In this document: positions 46,237-53,728 of the stretch, piece by piece
Position numbering within the stretch: position 1 is the first letter of the stretch
Layout of the letters: every line of letters begins with the position of its first letter
Assembly (NCBI GenBank): GCA_027484025.1
Contig: JAIXTI010000286.1
Coordinates: forward strand, 1-64,000
Source of the DNA: a bacterium
GTDB lineage: Bacteria > Gemmatimonadota > Gemmatimonadetes > Gemmatimonadales > Gemmatimonadaceae
DNA length: 64,000 nt
Direction: 5' to 3'
The notes under the pieces: generated by a model
Databases searched by the model: none
The model's input: only the letters and a program-made list of their open reading frames with translations
Told to the model about the DNA's origin: nothing
Program-made: the position numbers and the translations under genes

Positions 46237-47631
46237 TTACCCGACCGCTGGCGCTGCAAAGCCCCGCGAGTGCAACACCGCAACCACCGAAGGACGGCCG
46301 AGGCTCTCGGGAGGCTCGCCCCATTGGTTGATGGTTTCAGCGCGCGTGGCGCCGGCGTCCAACAGCAGATGGGCAATAGCCGGATAGTCGTCGTCGTTCG
46401 CCCGTGCGCAGTACCGTGAACCATGCGCGGTCCACGCCAGGGGAGAGCTGCCGTAGCGTGAGTCGCGCACGTTCACCGGTGCGCCATGATCGAGGAGCAA
46501 CTGCACCATGTCGGTGCGTCCGTTCCACGCCGCCCAGTGCAGGGCCGTGCCGCCCCACTCGCTCTCGTACGTGAGTGGCCACTGCAACGCGAGCATCAGC
46601 CGCACCGCATCATCACGCCCCTCCATGAGCGCGGTCAGCAGCGTGCCGGCATCGCTCCCGGTGAGCGACGGAATGAGCGTGGGATGCTCCTGCGCAATGC
46701 GTCGCGCCGTCTGCTCATCCGCGGAGAGACAGGCACCGAGCAGACGGTCCATTGTCGACACGCTGCTCATATCGACGCCCTGCTCCGCCAGCCACAACGC
46801 GCCATCGCGGTTCGCCGCACGCATGGCGAGTGCGTACGGCGTCGCACCATCGTCACGTCGCGCGTTGATCAGCGCGCCGTATCTCACGAACATGGCGAGC
46901 ACATCGCCCCTGTAGCCGTTGGCTGCCGCGCGATGCAGCGGTGTTTCCCCCAGCTGTGACGGGTGCTGACCGTCGCGAATGACGGCAAGCGATACGCGCG
47001 GATCGGCACCGTGCTCGAGCAGCCATTGCATCCCCGCAATCACGTGGGGCGCCAACGCATTGGAGGCGCGGTGCGACGCGAGGAAGTGCAGCGGAGTATT
47101 GCCCGTGCCCGCGGGCCCTTCGCTCAGATTGGCGCCGTGCGCGAGCAACAACTCGAGAATCTCACGCCGGTTGTACTGCGCCGCGTGATACAGGCTCTCC
47201 CCGTCCGTCGGTGACGCCCCACGCTCCAGCAGCACCCGTGCGACCGGCACGTTGCCCGCCACACACGGGAAATAGAGCACTGGAATGCGCCCATGCACAT
47301 CGGCGAGTCCCACCGAACAATTCGGATCGGCGCCTGCATCGATGAGTGCGCTCACCACGCGTGCCTGCGTGTCTTCCGACACACCACGCGCGCGCGCCAG
47401 CGCCGATTGCACCGCCAACACGAGCGGCGGCGTCGCATCGTCACCAACAGCGAGCGTCGCCAACGCCGCATCCTGCGCCAGCAGCGCGCGAACAGACGCT
47501 TCGTCCGCGACGACCGCCGCCGCGTGGATACTCGTCGCGACCAGTCCCGGACTGGTGTCCAGAAGTGCGAGCGCCGTCTTCACGTCTTCGTGCCGCACGG
47601 CCTGCATGAGCTCTGCCAGTGACGCCGCCAT
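46237..47631 (-). CDS. Ankyrin repeat protein
   Basis: A 464-residue soluble protein, with no signal peptide, made of about ten ankyrin repeats. Clear units include 'VVSALIDAGADPN', 'VARVLLERGASPTDGESLYHAAQYNRREILELLLAHGANLSEG', 'GETPLHRAAANGYRGDVLAMFVRYGALINARRDDGATPY', 'GGTALHWAAWNGRTDMVQLLLDHGAPVNVRD' and 'AIAHLLLDAGAT'. Ankyrin repeats bind other proteins; nothing here shows which. The gene lies 34 bases downstream of the Ser/Thr kinase gene on the same strand, so the two could be co-transcribed and the ankyrin protein might be a kinase partner or target (inference). Confidence 0.88.
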   Translation of the reverse strand: MAASLAELMQAVRHEDVKTALALLDTSPGLVATSIHAAAVVADEASVRALLAQDAALATLAVGDDATPPLVLAVQSALARARGVSEDTQARVVSALIDAGADPNCSVGLADVHGRIPVLYFPCVAGNVPVARVLLERGASPTDGESLYHAAQYNRREILELLLAHGANLSEGPAGTGNTPLHFLASHRASNALAPHVIAGMQWLLEHGADPRVSLAVIRDGQHPSQLGETPLHRAAANGYRGDVLAMFVRYGALINARRDDGATPYALAMRAANRDGALWLAEQGVDMSSVSTMDRLLGACLSADEQTARRIAQEHPTLIPSLTGSDAGTLLTALMEGRDDAVRLMLALQWPLTYESEWGGTALHWAAWNGRTDMVQLLLDHGAPVNVRDSRYGSSPLAWTAHGSRYCARANDDDYPAIAHLLLDAGATRAETINQWGEPPESLGRPSVVAVLHSRGFAAPAVG

Positions 47632-47665
47632 CGCCTACTCCGCGAAAGGAATCATCGCGCCTTAC

Positions 47666-50602
47666 TCAACGTACGCGCGCCAGCCCCGCCTTTGCGGCCG
47701 CCACCGTTGGCTGCACGGCGGCATCGCCACTCCCCCACTGCGCCAGCACCCGCGCGTACCACCGCCGTGCCGTCGCCTTGTCTCCCATACGCTCCGCCAG
47801 CTGCGCTCGCTCCTGCATGAGGAGCGGGACATTGACCTGTGCCGCGAGCGATGGCAGCGCTCGGTCGAGTACGCGCGCGGCGTCCGCATCACGCCCTGCC
47901 CGTTGCAGCAGCTTGGCTGTGATCAGCGCCGCACACGGTGTCCCGCTGCACATGGTGCCGGGCAGCGACAGCAGCTCACGGAGCGCTGTGGAGGAATCGC
48001 CACGCGCCAACGCGAGGTACGCACGGTGTACAACGGCGTACCGCGTCCGCTCGTCTCCACGAGCGCGCGCGGCCGCGTCGATCTGATCGAACAGCGGGCC
48101 AATGGCCGACACGGACGCCGTATCGCGCGCGGCGGCGAACAGCGACGCGGCGCCCGCGAGCTCCGGCGATTTCTGACCGATCATGGCCCGCGCTTCCTGT
48201 AGCACGGCGTCCGATGGCATGAGTCCTACCAGCGCCAACGACACGCGATCGGAGAAGACGACGGGCATCGAGCTGCGCACCACCTTCCCGCGATGCGCCT
48301 GCGCCAAAAGCATGATGCGAGCCGCCGCCGCCGAGTCCTCGAGCGTCGGGGCGCTCGTCAGTCGCGAAGACAGCGACGACGCAACAGTCAGACTGAGTGG
48401 CGTCGCCTCAGGGGCGAGTTGCAACTCGCGGAGCACGAACGCCGCGTGCGACAACGGCAGCGAATCGAGTTGCACTTTGGCGTTGCGGCTCAGCACCGGC
48501 GCAGAGTCGAGCACCGTCCCCAAGAGTCCGTAGTACGGCGCCGCCGTTGGCGGCATCAGCTGCGCCAAACGCCGCACATGCGCCGCGGCGCTCCGGTACT
48601 TGCCGGTGCGCAAGGCCAGATTATACGCGTGCACATACGGTACGAGCACCATCGAATCGAGAGCGATGGCGCGCTCGAAGTCCTGAAGAATGTTCGTGTC
48701 TGCCACACCGGCCAATTCACCGAAGTGATAGCCGGCGTCGCCAAGCTCCAACCACAGCTCGGCGTCGCTCGGGTAGCGCGCCGTCGCCTCACGAAGCGTG
48801 GAGAACAGCGCCGTCAGTGCTGGAATGTCCTGCAGCGCGTCCTCCGCGACCGGCGACCGCCGCACGACCGCCAGGCGCAACGAATCGCCATGCAACAGCA
48901 GACTGTCGCGCGGGCTGCCGCCGCGACGCAAGCGAATGGCGCGATCGAGTGCGGCCTGCGCTTCCGGTGCGCTCTCGCGGCCCGTGCGGATGTACACCGA
49001 CGCCACGCCGCGCCACGCCAGCGAGAAGGTGGAGTCGGCCACCACCGCGCTTTCGTACGCGAGACGTGCCGAATCGGACATGCCGCGACGGTAGTACTGC
49101 TGCCCTTGCAGATAGGCCTTGAGCGCCGGCAACGACGAGGTTCCCATGGTCGCCAGCGCGGCCCGCGTGGCGGCGGTGGCACCGTTCCCCATGACAGGGA
49201 GCAATTTCAGCGCGAGGGAATCGGCGAGCGCATCGACGCGCAGCAGTTCGCCCCGCACGTTGACGTCCTGGCGCACGACACCGCGCGCCACATCCACGAG
49301 CGCCGCGCGCATCTGCACCGAATCCTTGCCCAACGGACTCAATTCCCCAAACACCACCAGTCCCGCCCCAAGCGATTTGCCGAGCGCCGTCGCCGTGGCG
49401 ATGTCTGCGCGCTCCGGTGATTTCGCAATACTGGTGGAGGGCGCGACCGTCCGCAGCGTGCCGACGCCGTCGAGACTGCGCGCCAGAATATCCACCAGGC
49501 CTTCACGCCACAAGTTGAGTGACGCATCGCGCACCGCGAATGGCATCACCGCCACCAGCGACGCGCTGGCCTCCGTCTCTGCACCGCCACCATCGCGGGT
49601 CATGAACCACGCCCCCGCAGCCGCGAGTGCCAGCAACCCGACCACGCCACCGACCACGAGCGAACGACGCGATTTCGCGGGGGCGACCGCCGCGAGCGTC
49701 CCCGTCACCTTGGCACTGTATTGCCCGGTGCTGACAAGTCGCGCGACCGACGACGCGTCGGCGAGCGATTCGAGCAACTCGGCGGCCTGCTGCGGACGAT
49801 GCGCCGGATCCTTTTCGAGACACTGCATCACCAACTGCGCCAACGGCTCCGGCACATCGGGGCGGCGCTCGGCCACTGGCATCGGCGCCTCGGAGAAATG
49901 GGCGACCAGCTGTGCGTGTGCCGGACGATCGCCGAACGGCGGCTGGCCGGTGAGCAGTTCGTAGGCCATCGCACCGAGTGCGTACAAGTCGGCGCGATGA
50001 TCCGTGTCCGGGTCACCCGCGCCCTGCTCAGGTGCCATGTATGCCGGGCTGCCAATTGACGTGCCCATGCGGGTGAGCTGACTGTCCGCCGGCGCCGTGC
50101 GCGCGGTGCTCATGGCCTTTGCAATGCCGAAATCAGTCACCAATGCGGCGCCACCGGACAGCATCACGTTGTCCGGCTTGATGTCGCGATGCACGACGCC
50201 ACGTCCGTGCGCATACACCAGCGCGCGACAGACGTCGGTGAGCACCAGCAGCACATCGGCGATCGGCAGCGAACGCCCGCCCGTGACTCGATCGCGCAGC
50301 GACGCGCCGTCGACGAAGGGCATGAGATAGAACGGCAGCCCCTCACTCGTGACACCGGCCGACAACACGGGCACGATGTTGGCATGCTGCAACGCCGCCG
50401 CGAGCGCGATTTCGCGGCCGAAGCGCTCCACCGACAGCTCCTGCGCGAGCTCAGGCGACAGCACCTTCACGACGACATCACGCCCCAACATGTTGTCGCG
50501 GGCCATGAACACGCGGCTCATGCCGCCGCCGCCGAGCTCTCGCCCAAGCTGAAAGGCGCTGCCGAGGGCCTGCTGAAGTGGATCGCGGAAAACGTCAGTC
50601 AT
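47666..50602 (-). CDS. Transmembrane Ser/Thr protein kinase (Hanks type) with TPR-like sensor
   Basis: A 978-residue kinase. Residues 18-280 are the kinase domain: P-loop GRELGGGGMSRV, K46, E64, catalytic D140 in HRDIKPDN, and D157 in VTDFG; the activation segment ends in GSPAYMAPEQ. One TM helix (about 314-334) follows, with a cytoplasmic kinase and an outside C-terminal part. Residues about 345-460 are an SH3-like or Tsr-like beta segment (LVAVMPFAVRD...LVVFGELSPLG). Residues 500-970 carry many TPR-like helices (ALKAYLQGQQYYRRGMSDSARLAYESAVVAD). This matches the TPR-bearing serine kinases frequent in Gemmatimonadota and Acidobacteria. No phosphatase is nearby. Confidence 0.92.
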   Translation of the reverse strand: MTDVFRDPLQQALGSAFQLGRELGGGGMSRVFMARDNMLGRDVVVKVLSPELAQELSVERFGREIALAAALQHANIVPVLSAGVTSEGLPFYLMPFVDGASLRDRVTGGRSLPIADVLLVLTDVCRALVYAHGRGVVHRDIKPDNVMLSGGAALVTDFGIAKAMSTARTAPADSQLTRMGTSIGSPAYMAPEQGAGDPDTDHRADLYALGAMAYELLTGQPPFGDRPAHAQLVAHFSEAPMPVAERRPDVPEPLAQLVMQCLEKDPAHRPQQAAELLESLADASSVARLVSTGQYSAKVTGTLAAVAPAKSRRSLVVGGVVGLLALAAAGAWFMTRDGGGAETEASASLVAVMPFAVRDASLNLWREGLVDILARSLDGVGTLRTVAPSTSIAKSPERADIATATALGKSLGAGLVVFGELSPLGKDSVQMRAALVDVARGVVRQDVNVRGELLRVDALADSLALKLLPVMGNGATAATRAALATMGTSSLPALKAYLQGQQYYRRGMSDSARLAYESAVVADSTFSLAWRGVASVYIRTGRESAPEAQAALDRAIRLRRGGSPRDSLLLHGDSLRLAVVRRSPVAEDALQDIPALTALFSTLREATARYPSDAELWLELGDAGYHFGELAGVADTNILQDFERAIALDSMVLVPYVHAYNLALRTGKYRSAAAHVRRLAQLMPPTAAPYYGLLGTVLDSAPVLSRNAKVQLDSLPLSHAAFVLRELQLAPEATPLSLTVASSLSSRLTSAPTLEDSAAAARIMLLAQAHRGKVVRSSMPVVFSDRVSLALVGLMPSDAVLQEARAMIGQKSPELAGAASLFAAARDTASVSAIGPLFDQIDAAARARGDERTRYAVVHRAYLALARGDSSTALRELLSLPGTMCSGTPCAALITAKLLQRAGRDADAARVLDRALPSLAAQVNVPLLMQERAQLAERMGDKATARRWYARVLAQWGSGDAAVQPTVAAAKAGLARVR

Positions 50603-50651
50603 GATGTGAGGATCATAACCGGATACGCGGCGGCCTGCTCAGCGCGTTCCG

Positions 50652-51476
50652 CTACTCCTTGCCGCTGCCCGGCGACGCCGCACTCCCCGCCAGCAGCCCA
50701 CCATCCAGCACGAGCTCCGCACCAGTCGTGTAGCGTGACTGGTCCGACGCGAGATACACCACCGCGTACGCCACTTCGTCCGGGGTACCGAACCGTTGCA
50801 ACGGCGTATCCCGCACGAAGGCCGCTTCACGTTCGGCACGATCCGGGCCGTCCCCCAACATGGCGTCCCACATGGGCGTCATGATCGCCGCGGGATGCAC
50901 CGAATTGCAGCGGATACGGAGCCCCTGCTGCGCGCAGTAGAGCGCGACCGACTTGGTGTGGTTGCGCACGGCGGCCTTGCTGGCGGCGTACGCGGCGGCG
51001 AGGGGAATGCCCACGAGTCCGGAACGCGACGACATGTTGATGATGCTGCCGACACCCGCCGCCGCTCCCGCATTCGTCCGCATGATGCGTATGGCGTGCT
51101 GACAGCCGAGGAACACGCCGTCGAGGTTCGTGGCCAGCACGTCGTGCCACGCCGCGAGGGTTGCGCGCTCGGGATCGTGCGCCACGTAGCCAGCCTCGAA
51201 GCCGGTAATGCCGGCGTTGTTCACCAGCACGTCGAGTGACCCGAAGCGCTGCTGCACCTCGCTCAACACATGCTCCCACCGCGTCGCATCACGGACGTCG
51301 AGCGACATGTAGCTCGCCGACGCGCCAAGGGCGGACGCCAGCGATTGTCCGGCCGCGTCCTGAATGTCCGTGAGTACTACGGTGGCACCCTCGGCAACAC
51401 AGGCGCGCGCAATGGCGGCGCCGATGCCCTGCGCCGCGCCGGTCACGAGTGCGACTTTTCCGTCGAGTCGGTTCAT
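50652..51476 (-). CDS. Classical short-chain dehydrogenase/reductase
   Basis: A 274-residue SDR starting [21 protein letters not shown]. The coenzyme motif is TGAAQGIG (residues 12-19), the acidic 'VLTDIQD' points to NAD(H), NNAG lies near 88-91, and the catalytic set is S (SSRSGL), Y and K in YAASK. The C-terminal '[36 protein letters not shown]' is the usual family end. It oxidises or reduces an unspecified hydroxyl or keto compound. Its stop lies 49 bases from the kinase start, and its start 24 bases downstream of the hydrolase gene, all on the same strand. Confidence 0.93.
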   Translation of the reverse strand: MNRLDGKVALVTGAAQGIGAAIARACVAEGATVVLTDIQDAAGQSLASALGASASYMSLDVRDATRWEHVLSEVQQRFGSLDVLVNNAGITGFEAGYVAHDPERATLAAWHDVLATNLDGVFLGCQHAIRIMRTNAGAAAGVGSIINMSSRSGLVGIPLAAAYAASKAAVRNHTKSVALYCAQQGLRIRCNSVHPAAIMTPMWDAMLGDGPDRAEREAAFVRDTPLQRFGTPDEVAYAVVYLASDQSRYTTGAELVLDGGLLAGSAASPGSGKE

Positions 51477-51500
51477 ACCGCGAGTATGCGAAACTTGGAG

Positions 51501-52367
51501 TTACGCGCCGGAGTCGATCAGACGCGCGCGCAGGAATTCGGCAATCTCCGGCGCCATCATCCGATGGAACTGCTCGCGATCGAAACCGGGCGGGTCCTGC
51601 GCGGGGACAAACGCCGGCGTTTGCATCGCCGCGGGGAACGGCGACAGAAACGCGTAGTGTCCCGCTCCTTCTACGACCACCAACGTCGCCGGTTTCGATG
51701 ATTCCATCGCGCGCACAACCAGCTCGGCTTGCCACACCGGCGTCATCGTATCGAGACTGCCAGCATACACCAGGAGTGGTATCTGTACCCCCGACAGCGA
51801 ATCCGGTGCCTGATACCACTCGGTCGCCGGTGCCAGCAACACCGCGGCGCGCACGCGGGTGTCGTGCGCGACGGTGATGGGCAACCGGTCGCGAGACCAC
51901 GGCACTCCACCGGCCATCGCCAGCACCGCCGTACCACCAATGGAGTGCCCGATCGCGGCAACAGCAGCCGCATCGACATGCGTACCCAGCAGCGGATCCG
52001 CCAGCATGGCATCGATCGTCAGCGACAGATGTTTCGCGCGGCGTACGACATTCTCGTTCGAATGCTGCAGCGTGTTCTCGCGTCGATTGTTCCCGGCATG
52101 CTCCGGTGCGACGACGACAAATCCATTGGCGGCGAGATGGGTAGCGATCGTGCGGTACAACAGATGCGATCCACCGCCACCGTGCGAAATGATCACGAGC
52201 GGAAAACGCCCGTCCGCAGGGGCCGCGTCGCGCGTCGACGCGAAGGTGTATGGACCAATCTGGGTCTCAGGTCCCGCATGGGTAGCGGGATATTGCACCG
52301 CCGCGGGGAACGTGAGACCCAGGTCCGCATCGGCAATGGTGATTTCGCGAAGGCCGGTCGCCGACAT
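51501..52367 (-). CDS. Alpha/beta hydrolase (dienelactone-hydrolase/PAF-acetylhydrolase-like)
   Basis: A 288-residue soluble enzyme; the ATG at 52367 (MSATGLREITIADADLG) overlaps the DUF3500 stop by one base (TGATG). The oxyanion region is 'FPLVIISHGGGGSHLLY', the nucleophile elbow GHSIGG, the acid lies near 'AGSLDTMTPV' and the His near 'EGAGHYAFLSPF'. It is similar to PAF-acetylhydrolase/DLH-like proteins (COG4188). Its substrate is unknown, but ester or lactone cleavage is expected. The coupling with DUF3500 suggests a joint pathway. Confidence 0.87.
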   Translation of the reverse strand: MSATGLREITIADADLGLTFPAAVQYPATHAGPETQIGPYTFASTRDAAPADGRFPLVIISHGGGGSHLLYRTIATHLAANGFVVVAPEHAGNNRRENTLQHSNENVVRRAKHLSLTIDAMLADPLLGTHVDAAAVAAIGHSIGGTAVLAMAGGVPWSRDRLPITVAHDTRVRAAVLLAPATEWYQAPDSLSGVQIPLLVYAGSLDTMTPVWQAELVVRAMESSKPATLVVVEGAGHYAFLSPFPAAMQTPAFVPAQDPPGFDREQFHRMMAPEIAEFLRARLIDSGA

Positions 52368-53590
52368 CAGTGTTTCGACCGCCGCAGGTGCTGCGCGAGC
52401 AGATCCTTGCCGTAGTCGTTGCCGTTGGGGGTGCGCACGACGACGTGGATGTGCGCGCGCGTGGGCTGGCCACGTGTGTTGATCGAGGTCGTTCCTACCG
52501 GACGCTGATGATCGAATTCGATGAGCACCACCGGACTGTGAATGCGATAGTAGAACACGGATGTATCTGTCGCGGCGCCGACCCACGCGAAATGCGTGTC
52601 GTTCAGATGCGCACGGACGTCGTCCATTTTCACCTTGGCGTGGTCGTCACGCATGTTGCCCACGTACAGCGCAACCAGATCGAGCAACGCCGACTGCTGC
52701 GTTGCCGACAACGCGCTGGCAGGCACACCGGCATACGCCATGACCGCGTTGTCCTTGTCCGCCTGCAGTTTGATGTCGTTGGCCCGTTTCTCACGCGCCA
52801 ACGTGGCTTGATCACGCTGCATCGGCGAGAGCGTGCGATACATCGCCAGCCCGCGATTCTGCTCTTCCTGCAGAATGCGATTGCCCTTGTACTTGCCGGT
52901 CGTCGTGATGGCCGGCTCCCCACCCATGAACATCGGCGTCATCACCACCTGGTCGCCAAGCACGAAGTAGTTGATCACCAGATGGTGCCCATCGATCTGC
53001 CATCCCCACGGCTCGGTAGCCGACGGGGTGCCCATGACGGTGAAGAAGTACAGGTCTTCCCCGAACGTCAGGGAGTCGTCGTTGATCTCCCGCAGCGTCT
53101 GATCGGTTTTCATGATCGCCGCGCTGTTGGCGAGCCCACGCGCACTGAGCGACGCCTCCATAAGCCGGTTGGCGGCGCGCCGCTGCGCGAGTGTCATCTC
53201 ACGCAGGCTCACCCCTTGCCGCGCATAGATGCCGTTGTCGACGTTCGACCAGCGGCGCCATTCGGGGTCGTTCACGTCGAATTGCGTGCGCAGCAGCTGC
53301 GCCGACGACAGCGACGCCAGCAGGCCCTTGGCCGCTGCGACGATCGGGGCGGTCGACACGCCGGTGGAGCGAATGGGGAACAGGCCCGCCTGTGGCCCCG
53401 CCGGCGTGAAGATGCCCCGGTACGGTTCGGCGAGCGCTTTGATCTGCGCTTCGGCAAAGTCTCGCTTGACCCGTAATCCGGTGGTGTCGTACACCGTGCC
53501 TGACTGCGCCGCGGCCGGCACTGCGCCGATGAACAGAAGTGGGACCACCCGCGCCAGGGCATGGCGAAGCGTACGGACGATTTCCGGCAA
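52367..53590 (-). CDS. Exported DUF3500 family protein (TTG start)
   Basis: About 407 residues. The track ORF extends to 56182, but everything beyond 53590 is antisense to the amidohydrolase gene. A TTG at 53590 preceded by GAGGA 7 bases upstream gives the natural start and a signal peptide (ALARVVPLLFIGAVPAAAQ). The mature protein has the DUF3500 pattern: 'FDVNDPEWRRWSNVDNGIYARQGVSLREMTLAQR', 'WGWQIDGHHLVINYFVLGDQVVMTPMFMGGEP' and the C-terminal 'VVLIEFDHQRPVG', rich in His. DUF3500 has no established function. It is coupled to the downstream alpha/beta hydrolase and divergent from the amidohydrolases. Confidence 0.82.
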   Translation of the reverse strand: MPEIVRTLRHALARVVPLLFIGAVPAAAQSGTVYDTTGLRVKRDFAEAQIKALAEPYRGIFTPAGPQAGLFPIRSTGVSTAPIVAAAKGLLASLSSAQLLRTQFDVNDPEWRRWSNVDNGIYARQGVSLREMTLAQRRAANRLMEASLSARGLANSAAIMKTDQTLREINDDSLTFGEDLYFFTVMGTPSATEPWGWQIDGHHLVINYFVLGDQVVMTPMFMGGEPAITTTGKYKGNRILQEEQNRGLAMYRTLSPMQRDQATLAREKRANDIKLQADKDNAVMAYAGVPASALSATQQSALLDLVALYVGNMRDDHAKVKMDDVRAHLNDTHFAWVGAATDTSVFYYRIHSPVVLIEFDHQRPVGTTSINTRGQPTRAHIHVVVRTPNGNDYGKDLLAQHLRRSKH

Positions 53591-53728
53591 TTTGATTCCT
53601 CGTGTGTTTGGCCCCAATCTACATGACGACGCGCCGACCGATATCTCGCCGTCGCCGGGCGTCCGCTGCGCTCCTCCATCTTGCCACCGACGGCCGTCGT
53701 TCGCGGCCGCCGTCCCGGGAGTCCCTTC

